Assembly (NCBI RefSeq): GCF_030272615.1
Contig: NC_081411.1
Location: 209,404,244-209,468,243 of the forward strand
Source: Cryptomeria japonica
Lineage: Eukaryota; Streptophyta; Pinopsida; Cupressales; Cupressaceae
DNA: 64,000 nt
Direction of reading: 5' to 3'
The position numbers and the translations under genes are program-made. Below the pieces are notes generated by a model. The model was not told the DNA's origin. It worked only from the letters and a program-made list of their open reading frames with translations, and searched no databases. Each line of letters starts with the position of its first letter. The first letter of the stretch is position 1. Of the stretch, positions 55,032 through 64,000 are shown one piece after another.

Positions 55032-56033
55032 TTAAATTTCTATTGTGGCAACTGATGTGACATCTGTTTTCCATAAAAATTTCAGATTCTCAATAGAAAT
55101 CCACCTCTCTTCCAGAGCTGCTCCAGGTTTATACATATAAGAAATATTTGACCCATAGAAGGAAGCTATGTCAGTTCCGCACAAGAAAATTCGATCAGAT
55201 GACCACACTGTTGCACGAACAGAGCCAAGTTTATGAGGGAGAGGTTCCAATTTTGTCCATACATTTCCTTCCCAATCATATTACTCTATTCCATTCCGTG
55301 CAGTAAACAAACTTAGTCGTCCAAACGCATACAGAAAATTATTCCAGAATATATGATTCCAAGACATATTTACTATTGTTGTCCATACTCTTGTGGTGGG
55401 ATCAAATCTTTGAGTTCTATTATCACGACCAATGACATAAAATATTCCTTCAATAAAAACACCTCTACACGAGTCAATTTCTTGGTGCATCTCAGGGAGA
55501 AGCTCCCACTTGTCCTCATCTATTTTATAAACTGCAGCTTCACGGAGTGCATGACCAGGACGAATTTTGGTAAATCCTCCTGCAATGTAAATTGTTCCTT
55601 CAGGTGATGCACAAAATGCAAAATCGGTTCCAGATCTTGCAGTGGGAATTTCAGCAACTCGCTTCCAGGTAATAGACGATAAATCATACACCCAAATGTT
55701 TACAGTAGAAACATAACTCCTGCCCAGCAAAAATATCTTATGGTTAACACTTATAATCTCAGAACATTCTGAGATAGTAGATATAGTGGGAATCCAAGGG
55801 AGTATCTCACATGATTGATCAAGAGGGTCGTATATAGATATCCCACGATCCTGGAGGAAACATATATATTTCTTAGCCAGTCCTAACTTGATTCTATCTT
55901 GATAAAACTGGAAACATTCCATCATTTTTTTAGCAGGTTTCAACAACAGCTTAATCTCTATTTGAGATTTATATGGGACTCTTAGTAAGATGTCTCGAAA
56001 TATTTGTTCAGGAAGTTCCTGCAAAAAATCCAT
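55032..56033 (-). pseudogene. F-box/kelch-repeat protein, copy 2 (one premature stop)
   Basis: The ATG at 56033 opens an F-box (LPEQIFRDILLRVPYKSQIE, residues about 7-45) followed by kelch repeats: ISIYDPLDQSCEILP, ASPEGTIYIAGGFTKIRPG, LREAAVYKIDEDKWELLP, GVFIEGIFYVIG, TQRFDPTTRVWTTIV. A TAA at 55281-55283 ends the frame after 250 residues, but the same frame continues for 83 more (YDWEGNVWTKLEPLP, ISYMYKPGA) to a natural stop at 55032. Copy 1 has CAA at the matching codon (GIEQYDWE), so one C-to-T change caused the stop. As an F-box protein it would recruit substrates to an SCF ubiquitin ligase. Truncated function is possible but unproven. Confidence 0.87.
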
Positions 56034-56815
56034 TATGATGTCTTTCTAAGTAAGATATGAAGCTCTATTCTTTTACACCAAGTCCAACGTGTGCAGAAAC
56101 TCAGAGAATTATATTCAGTTGTGTGTTAAATGGCGGTTAAATTATAGTTGCTTTATACTTGAAACGCCCCTCCAGATTTAAAGGCTCACACCCTTTGGAA
56201 ATTCCAGATATTGAATTAACAGTAAAAAAATATGTCATAAATGTGATACATATAATATTTCTGTTAATTACGTGCTATTACAGTAAAATATAAATGTAGT
56301 TAATAATAATTTTATTTTTTAAATAATTTAAATCTTATTATAAAGTTTTGTTTCACTTCCCATTTAATGTAATATTTTTTTTTTTATGTTATTCAAATAT
56401 TATTTAAAAAAAAATGTTTCTTAATCAGATAGGTTTTTCATGTTGGGAGTTTTTTTAAGGTTTTTTGAAAAAACATAAGAAAAAATTCAATTTTAAAGTT
56501 AAAATTTTATAAATTCTGTTAAGATTTTGTTATCGTAGCTTTAAACTTTGAAGATTTTTTTGAAAGATTGTAGAGGTTTCATAAGGTTTAATTTTTATGA
56601 GATAAAATTATTTTCATTAAGAACCTAGACCTAGACCTTTATGCTATAATCTCTCTTATGAATCAATATATAAATATGGCCCTACCTTTATGGATAAAAA
56701 AATTTAAAAAATTAATTTTTTATAGATCTACGTTTTCTTCCAGTAAAAAAATTCACCATTACACCTTACATAACATTCTTCAAACACATAAGACCCAACA
56801 TTTCTTGCATTGCTC
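56034..56815. other. Upstream region of F-box/kelch copy 2, AT-rich
   Basis: Contains the presumptive 5' flank of the minus-strand gene. AGTATAAAGCAACTATAATT on the minus strand, near 56160-56137, could hold a TATA box, but this is speculative. The rest, 56200-56815, is AT-rich without coding signal. Confidence 0.4.
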
Positions 56816-56820
56816 CTCCT

Positions 56821-56936
56821 AGGGGGTGAATCAAGATTAATGTTGACGGGGCAGCCAAAGGTAATCCTGGGCCGACAGGCTGTAGGGGAGTTGGGCATGA
56901 TTACAATGGTAGGCTTGTCTCGACAGTGGCACTTGT
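56821..56936 (+). pseudogene. RNase H (RVT_3 type) N-terminal fragment
   Basis: Reads RG*IKINVDGAAKGNPGPT, GCRGVGHDYNGRLVSTVAL. INVDGA-x-GNPGP is the first catalytic-Asp motif of plant RNase H-like domains; the TGA stands where a Trp is usual (TGG to TGA). The domain is cut at 56936 by Copia element 2, so the remainder should lie right of the window. Confidence 0.82.
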
Positions 56937-58325
56937 TGGTATTTTTAGATTGTTGGCTTGTTGCATATAGATTACATTAATGATATGTTGTCATTGATGT
57001 CAATTGAACTGGTATGATTAAATTTAAGGAAGATGTTGTAAACCGGTATATGGGAGTTTGTAAGTTGAACTACTGTATAAGGTTACACATTTCTATGTTA
57101 TGTAAACCGGTAAACCCTACCAGATGTTTTGTATTAAACCCTAACTGATCAAGTTTGTTGGTTTATGTTCAGCGGTAATGATGGAGACAAGTGTGATCAT
57201 TGTATGAGAATAAGTTCAAATTAATTTGGCGTGCTTTGATTGTCTTAGAAAGGAGCAAAGTGGATTGCATCAAATGCATAGCGCGTGATCAACTACAAGT
57301 CCAATGAAGCAGTGATCATGGAGCGGTTGGAATTTTCTTGATTAATGTGAAGAGATTGTTATGATTTCTAACGGTCAAGATTGTACTGACTTGCTTGTAA
57401 TCTCGATGATGAGAATTAGATTTTTGTTGTGTTATCGACCTAGTTGATTTGTATTTAAGGTCGATGAAGTTGTTTGTAAAAAGTGTTGGCAAAGTCGACA
57501 GAAATTAGTTGAGTGTGTGGTTGCCAAACCGATGGATGGATCTGCAGTTTGTGTAAAGGCAGATTGAAGATTAAGAAGGACCTGATCAAGTAGATGTAGT
57601 GTTATTCAAACAGATTAAGAAAACCTGTCGCTTTCTAACAATTATAGTAGAAATCAAAATCCCCTAACCGGGTAAGCTCTAACAAGCATGGTTGCTTATT
57701 AAATCCTCTAACAAGGTGGTCCATTAGTTTCGATTCTCAAATCCTCTAGCGAGGTTACTCCTAATAGGGTATTGTTCTTTTCATCAAGGCATATTTGTAA
57801 ATCCCTTAACCGGGTGATTCCTAACCGGAATTAGTTCATAACAGGACTTATTGTAAAAGTTGTAATAGGCTTGGCTCCTAAAAGGGTGAACTTCAGAAGA
57901 GTTCAGATAGCTATCCTTGTGAGTCTCATCTTACCGTGGTTTTTAACTATTTGGGTTTTCCACGAATAAATATTTTTGTGTAATGGTGAATGCTTTTGTG
58001 GTTATGATCTTATTTGTTGCTTTGATTAACTACTTAACTATTTTGATAAGGCATGATAACTAGAAGCATGAGAGATGGATATGTTGATATTTGATTAAGC
58101 ATTGTTGATGTTTACAAGATTGAAGTTGTTTACTGTTAAGTTGGTATAACAGTCAAACCAATTGATGATTAGTTGATATTGATAATCGTTGAGATATTAT
58201 CTTGACTAAGTTACTTGTTGATAAGTTTATTTTTGAGTTTGGGAGTTTGTATTAGTTTTTGAGTATACTTATTCACCCCCCCTCTTAGTATTCTATCGGA
58301 TCCTTATTCTTTCATCATATCATCA
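56937..58325 (+). repeat. 5' LTR of Copia element 2
   Basis: 1389 bases from TGGTATTTTTAG to TCATCATATCATCA. It is matched from 62843 onward; the 3' copy has a 54-base extra segment near 62920-62975. It contains GTATTTAAGG (57451, TATA-like) and four copies of an AATCC-CTAAC-GGGT motif (57658-57830). Confidence 0.9.
57658..57830 (+). repeat. Four-fold degenerate motif within Copia element 2 LTR
   Basis: AATCCCCTAACCGGGT (57658), AATCCTCTAACAAGGT (57702), AATCCTCTAGCGAGGT (57740) and AATCCCTTAACCGGGT (57800), each followed by CTCTAAC or CTCCTAA-type sequence. The same four recur in the 3' LTR near 63625-63790 with C-to-T and G-to-A changes at the CCGG cores. Confidence 0.75.
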
Positions 58326-58327
58326 TT

Positions 58328-58340
58328 TGGCATCAGAGCA
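58328..58340 (+). promoter_or_regulatory. Primer-binding site of Copia element 2
   Basis: TGGCATCAGAGCA, one base from the initiator-Met tRNA site TGGTATCAGAGC, two bases after the LTR end. Confidence 0.85.
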
Positions 58341-58397
58341 TCTCAAGTACTCTTAGATCTCTAAGCCTAAGATCTTGAGTAAAAGATCCTATAGATC

Positions 58398-59270
58398 ATG
58401 ATGAAGAAAGAAGGTCTAAAGTACAACAAAGATAACTATAGGATATGGACCGAAAAAATGAAGATTTACATTAAGAGTCTTGGTAGTCAATATTGGGGAC
58501 ATGTTAAAACTTTATATGTTGCACCTACTCATACTCTAACTGATGATCAAAACAAATAACAACAAGAGAATCATCAAGCATTAGAGGCTATTATCAGTTC
58601 CCTGTCTGATGCTCAATATGTAGATGTTCATGGTCTTGAACTACATATGAAGTTTAGAAAAAACTTGAAGAGATTTATAGCAGTGATGAACATGTTAATA
58701 TTGTCAAAGATGAGAGTTTAAGAGGAAAATTTGATGACATGATAATATGTGAAGGTGAGAATATCCAATAGTATGGTCAAAGGATAAAAGGGATAATTGG
58801 TGAAATAAAGAGTGCAGGAGGGAAAGTGGAAGATGCCACAATTGCCAGTAAAGTACTGATGACCTTGCTACCGATCTATGATATTTGAGTTGCAGCTATT
58901 CAAGAGATGAAATCCATTAACAAGACTAAGGTAACTCTTGACTCTATTATTAGAAAACTTACTACTATTGAGTTAAATGGCTATGATGGTAGTGTACAGA
59001 AATCAAAATTTTCATTTAGATCTTTTGTCTCTAACCCATCTGTGAGAAGAAGTAGAGATACTGGTCATAGCTATGAATCTAGATCCAGCAGAGATGTTGA
59101 TGATGAAGACACTTTAGTGGAGCTTGAAGCATTGTTGGCAAAATGACTACCTAGACACACTGGTAAATACAGAGGTAAGCTATTGTTGAAATGTTTTTCT
59201 TGCAATAAGATTGGTCATATAGCAACTAATTGCCCTAATAGTGAAAATGAATACAAGAGAGAAATTTAAG
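58398..59270 (+). pseudogene. Copia element 2 gag (broken)
   Basis: The ATG at 58398 starts MMKKEGLKYNKDNYRIWTEK, typical of Copia gag. Continuing frames include QALEAIISSLSDAQYVDVHG, YGQRIKGIIGEIKSAGGK and LTTIELNGYDGS. The zinc knuckle CFSCNKIGHIATNC (59192-59233, C-x2-C-x4-H-x4-C) is intact. Stops: TAA at 58557, TAG at 58770, TGA at 58887, plus frameshifts near 58660-58740. Confidence 0.85.
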
Positions 59271-59329
59271 AAGTATAAGGGAAAAGGAAAGAGAGATTGT
59301 CTTGTAGCTATTGACAGTGGTATTACTGA

Positions 59330-60660
59330 TGATGCTAGTGAAGATATTGTGTTTGCAGCTATTAAGGAAGAAACATCTGATTAGAAGGCTCTAGTATCTA
59401 GGATGGATAACTCTGATGATTGGATCATTGATAGTGGTTGTTCACATCACATGACTGGTGATGAGAGGAAATTTCTTTCCTTGAAGGAATTTGATGGCAG
59501 TGTTGTCAGATATGGCAATGACTCACCTTGTATGGTTAAAGGTAAGGGAGTTATTTCTCTTAATGGGAAGAGCAATGTTGATGATGTTTATTGGGTTCAA
59601 AATCTTAAGCATAATCTTTTGAGTGTGGCACAACCGAATGACAAAGGATACCCACCAGAATTTAGAAATGGCATGTGCAAAATATTTGATAACAAAGGTG
59701 AATTAATTGCAACCGGTAAACAAACCAGAGGTAATACATTTCCTCTTAATCCAAAAGTTAGCAACTGTTTGATTGCAAAAATAGATGATAGCTAACTTTG
59801 GCATAGAAGATTTTATCACATACATTTTGACAATATTATTTAAGTGAGTAAGTCTAAGACAGTAAGAAGTCTACCTCAAATAGATAAACCAGTTAATGCT
59901 CTTTATAAAGAATGTGAGTTAGGGAAGATGACTTCTTCTACCTTCAAAAGCAAGTCATTCTTAACAAAGTACTTGTTAGATTTGGTTCATACAGATCTAT
60001 GTGGACCAATAAGAACTAGAAGCATTTTAGGTGATAGATATTTCATGATATTCACTGATGACTGTTCAACGATGATGTGGGTCACATTCTTGAAAGATAA
60101 GAATGAAGCTTTTGGTCAATTCAAGGCATTTAGGGCCTTGGTAAAGAAAGAGAGTTGCAAAAAGATCAAATGTCTGAGAACAGATCAAGGTAGTGAATTC
60201 ACTTCTGTGGAGTTCACTAAGTACTGTGATGATAATGGTATCAAGCGGCAACTTTCTGCACCAAGGACACCACAAGAAAATGGCATAGCAGAAAGAAACA
60301 ACCGGTAAGTGGTTGAAGTAACTAGAACTATGTTGATACAAGGAAATGTAGCAAAAACATTTTGGAGAGAAGCTGTAAGTACACCGGTCTACACAATGAA
60401 CCAAATTCTGGTGAAAAGAGGTAAGGACAAGACACGTAATGAGTATTGGTATGGAAGGTCACCTAATGTTAGTTATTTTAAGATCTTTGGTAGTAAATTT
60501 TTTATCAAAAGAGGTGATTACATTGGCAAGTTTGAAGCAAAGAGTGATGAAGGCATATTTCTTGGCTATTCCACCAAGAGTAAGGCCTACAAATGTTTCA
60601 ATAACCAGACTTAGAGAATTGTTGAGACTGTTGATTTTTGTGTAGATGAATGTCCTCAAG
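59330..60660 (+). pseudogene. Copia element 2 protease and integrase (broken)
   Basis: The protease signature WIIDSGCSHHMTGDE (59421) keeps D-S-G. GAG-pre-integrase LWHRR is at 59797. The integrase core keeps all three acidic residues: LVHTDLCGP (59986), LRTDQGSEF (60175) and PQENGIAER (60269). Stops at 59793, 59840, 60306 and 60612. It is the best-preserved integrase in the window. Confidence 0.88.
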
Positions 60661-62489
60661 TTTCAGAAGCAACCAGTTCAAAGAAAAAGGATGAAGATCC
60701 TTGCATTTTTATTTTAGAACCTGAAATAGTTAAATCTGAAACCGATAAGGCAAATCCTAATGTACTTGTTCAACCGGAATAGATAATTTCAGAGGAAGAA
60801 GATGATGAAGAATCTGAATCTGAGGAGAATGATCATGTTATTCCTAGATATGTGAGACTGAATCACAGTTCTGGGTAGATTATTGGGGATAAGGATGTTG
60901 GAGTACTTACTAGAAGAAGAGTTAGAGAGAACTCTTGCATGATCTCCACCTTTGAACCCAGAAGTGCTAAGGAGGCATTTGGTGATGATCATTGGGTAAA
61001 AGAAATGGAAGAGGAATTGGATCAAATTGAGAAAAACAACACTTGGACCCTAGTACCCCGATCGGTAAACAAGAATGTCATAGGTACTAAATGGGTGTTC
61101 AGAAATAATTTAAATGAGGATGGTGTTGTAGTTCACAATAAGGCAAGATTATTATGCAAAGGTTATGCTCAAGAAGAAGGAGAGGATTATGGAGAAACTT
61201 TTCCACTAGTAGCAATACTGGAAGGAGTAAGAACATTACTTGCATTTGTAGCTCACAAGAAGTTAAAGGTATACCATATGGATGTCAAGTCTGCATTTCT
61301 GAATGGGATACTGGAAGAAGAGTTATATATAGAACAACCTGATGGTTATGCATTGACAGACAAAGAAGATATTGTATGAAAATTGCATAAATCTTTGTAT
61401 GGATTAAAGAAGGAACCTAGAGCATGGTATGAAAGACTTCATGCACATTTGATGAAGATAGGCTTTGCAAGAACTAGTGATGACAACAAAATTTATCTCA
61501 AGTTTGAAGGAGACAAAATGTTGGTTAGTGAAGTATTTGTTGATGACATTATATTTGGAGGTAATGATGTCATGAGAAGCAACTTTGCAAATTAAATGAA
61601 GAATGAGTTTGACATGTCATTAGTAAGGGAAATAAAAAATTTCATAGGCTTGCAAATACAACAAATGAAGACTGGTATTTTCATTACTCAATCCAAGTAT
61701 GTGAAATAAGTTTGGAAGACTTTTGGCATGAGTGACTGTAAACTAGTTGCAACTCCAATGATTATAGGTTGCAAATTGTCCAAGGAAGATTCATCTAAGT
61801 CTGTATATGAGAAGGAGTATAGGTCAATGATTGGCAAATTACATTATGTTGTTCATAGTTGACCAGATATTGTTCATGTAGTTGGTATTGTTGCTAGATT
61901 TCAGAAAAATCCAAAGGAAGCACATCTGATAGCAACCAAGAGAATTTTTAGATATCTGAAAGGCATAGTTGACTATGGATTATGGTATCCATATGGTAGA
62001 AACATTGATTTGAAGGCATACACTGATGCTGATTGGGCAGGAAATATTGATGACTGGAAGAGTACTACCAGTGGAGCATTCTTTTTAGGAGGAAGTCTAG
62101 TTTCATGGAGTAGTAAAAAGAAGAGTTGTACTTAACAGTCTATTGCTAAAGCTGAGTATGTAGCAGCTTATATGAATTGCACACAAGCTATTTGGATGAG
62201 AAACATTTTGGAAGGTTTTAAGATGAAGATATTAGAACCTATCCAAATTTTGTGTGATAATACGAGTGCAATTAATATTTCTAAAAATCTTGTTTTGCAC
62301 GCAAGGACTAAGCACATTGAATTGAAGTATCACTTTTTGACTGAAAAATTTCAAAGTAAAGATGTTATCTTAGAGCATGTTTCTACCTAGGAGCAGCTTG
62401 CAGATATCTTTAGCAAACCTCTGCTAAAGACAACTTTTGAGTATCTTAGAAGTCAGTTGGGGGTTGTCCATCTTCATGAAGTCAGTTGA
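60661..62489 (+). pseudogene. Copia element 2 reverse transcriptase and RNase H (broken)
   Basis: RT: WVKEMEEELDQIEKNNTWTL (60993), NVIGTKWVFRNN, YHMDVKSAFLNGILEEELYI, LHKSLYGLKKEPRAWYERL and FVDDIIFGG (61537), a Y-V-D-D variant with both Asp present. RNase H: YTDADWAGNIDDWKSTTSGA (62020), AKAEYVAA (62149), LCDNTSAINISKN (62253), TKHIELKYHFL and ADIFSKPL (62400). The natural end is at 62489. Stops at 61377, 61593, 61707, 61861, 62134 and 62389 are single-codon breaks, several at positions normally Gln or Arg. Confidence 0.9.
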
Positions 62490-62842
62490 GCATGATGATG
62501 ATTGCATCAGTCCCTGAACCACTTGCAAAATTTTTAAATGGATTGATGAAGGAGTGGATGTATCCACAGGGAGAGCATCAAGTAGCAGTATGTTGATGCA
62601 TAGTGAGATTTTGATATTACATATTTTACTTTTCTTTTTGGTATTGCTGTCAAAGGGGGAGAAGAATTATGTGATTAAGGAGAAGAATTATGTTTTTGAT
62701 TAGGTGAACCAGCGGCAAGTTGAAGACAACTAGAGCATGGTGAATACCTGGTAATATAAACCAGAATTCCTATTCACTAATCACAACAGCAATCAAAGAC
62801 GTTGATATTTGTATTTCCATCAATGCCAAAGGGGGAGATCAT
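62490..62842 (+). other. Copia element 2 3' noncoding region with two purine tracts
   Basis: GTCAAAGGGGGAGAAGAATT at about 62650 and GCCAAAGGGGGAGATCA at 62825-62841. The second directly precedes the 3' LTR and is the likely primer; the first may be an accessory tract. Confidence 0.8.
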
Positions 62843-64000
62843 TGGTATTTTTAGATTGTTGGGTTTTTGCATATAGATTGCATTAATGATATGTTGTCAT
62901 TGATGTCAATTGAATTGGTGAATGATATTCATAATATTGCTGATGTTACTATTGATATTTCTTTTCTCTTGTAACCGGTATGATAAAATTTAAGGAAGAT
63001 GTTGTAAACCAGTATATGGTAGTTTTTAAGTTGAACCGGTGTATAAGGTTAAACATTTCTATGTTATGTAAACTAGTAAACCCTACCAGTTGTTTTGTGT
63101 TAAACCCTAACCAATCAAGTTTGTTGGTTTATGTTGAGCGATAATGATGGAGACATGTGTGATCATTATATGAGGATAAGTTTAGATTGATTTTGCACGT
63201 TTTGATTGTCTTGAAAAGGAGCAAAGTGGATTGCATCAAATGCATACCGCATGATGAGTTACAAGTCCGATGAAGTGGTGATCATGGAGTGGTTGGAATT
63301 TTATTGATTAATGTGAAGAGATTGTTATGATTTCTAATGATGAATATTGTACTAACTTTCTTGTAATCTCGATGATGAGAAATAGGTTTTTGTTGTGTTA
63401 CTGACCTAGTTGATTTGTATTTAAGGTCAATAAATTTGTTTGTAAAAAGGGTTGGCAAAGTTGGCAAAAATTAGTTGAGTGTGTGGTTGCCAAACCAGTG
63501 GATGGATCTGCAGTTTGTGTAAAGGCAGATTGAAGCTTAAGAAGGATCTGATCAAGTAGATGTAGTTCTATTCAGACAGATCAAGAAAACTCATTGTTTT
63601 CTAACAAATACATCAGAAATCAAAATCCCCTAACTGGGTAAGCTCTAACAAGCTTGGTTACTTATTAAATCCTCTAACAAGGTGGTCCACTAGTTTGGAT
63701 TCTCATATCCTCTAGCGAGGTTACTCCTAACATGGTATTGTGCTTTTCATCAAGGCATATTTGTAAATCCCTTAACCAAATGAGTCCTAATCAAAATTAG
63801 TTCTTAAATTGACTTATTGTAAAAGTTTTAACAGGCTTGGCTCCTATCAGGGCGAACTTCAGAAGAGTTCAGATAGCTATCCTTGTGAGTCTCATCTCAC
63901 CGTGGTTTTTACCTATTTGGGTTTTCCACATATAAATGTTTGTGTCTAGTGGTGAATGCTTTTGTGGTTATGATCTTGTTTGTTGATTTGATTAACTACT
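62843..64000 (+). repeat. 3' LTR of Copia element 2 (cut by window end)
   Basis: Starts TGGTATTTTTAGATTGTTGG as at 56937. The remaining roughly 230 bases, with the LTR end and right target duplication, lie outside the window. Confidence 0.9.

Larger units (their letters stand above)
56937..64000 (+). mobile_element. Copia element 2, near-complete, running off the window
   Basis: 5' LTR (56937-58325), PBS, gag, protease, integrase, RT, RNase H, purine tract and the first 1158 bases of the 3' LTR (from 62843). The coding region is less damaged than in Copia element 1 but still has more than ten stops. It inserted into an RNase H fragment. The left target flank is CTTGT (56932-56936); its partner lies beyond 64000, near 64230 if the LTRs are of equal length. 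Confidence 0.93.

Overview
The window looks like intergenic DNA of a large, repeat-rich plant nuclear genome. It is AT-rich, almost every coding trace is a retrotransposon protein, and the only host-type genes are two decayed F-box/kelch genes. Large decayed elements nested several deep and long LTRs suggest a gymnosperm (conifer-like) genome, but this is inference. I saw no complete tRNA gene, rRNA, CRISPR array or bacterial-type operon. All family assignments come from motifs read by eye.

Left block (1-24658) is a nest of LTR elements. A minus-strand element (LTR 23543-24658, PBS and gag start at 23309-23538) was entered by a plus-strand Copia element (body 1115-5966, last 195 bases of its 3' LTR at 23114-23308). 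That Copia 3' LTR was split by a plus-strand Ty3/Gypsy element (5967-23113, two LTRs of about 2.2 kb). The Gypsy gag gene was in turn split by a 7.75-kb element (8928-16678) that has two 1.2-kb LTRs, a PBS, a polypurine tract, a perfect CTCCT target duplication and one intact 1140-codon gag/protease-like frame, but no reverse transcriptase or integrase. A 952-base DNA-transposon-like insert with 26-base inverted ends (20831-21782) sits in the 3' LTR of the Gypsy element.

Middle block (24659-44550) holds AT-rich sequence I could not assign, a minus-strand non-LTR-like segment (28948-30540), an F-box/kelch pseudogene (31747-32670), a tRNA-derived SINE with matching target duplications (33570-33747), a duplicated segment followed by a diverged second copy of the 1140-codon gag family (34020-35990), a minus-strand Copia 3' remnant (36500-38555), an RNase H fragment, a 20-base minisatellite, a plus-strand poly(A) end at about 41706, and a minus-strand RNase H domain followed by an unusual 408-codon frame broken only by TAG codons (42456-44545).

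Right block (44560-64000) holds a decayed plus-strand Copia element cut off in its RT (44560-48113), a minus-strand chromovirus 3' end with chromodomain and LTR (48114-50820), the 5' two-thirds of a minus-strand L1-type LINE (50820-54510), a second F-box/kelch gene with one premature stop (55032-56033), an RNase H fragment, and a near-complete plus-strand Copia element (56937 to beyond 64000) that split that fragment.

The elements act as separate parasites rather than a pathway. The gag-only element would need RT and integrase from another element. Many inactivating changes are transitions (CAG to TAG, CGA to TGA, catalytic Asp to Asn), as expected in heavily methylated plant repeats.
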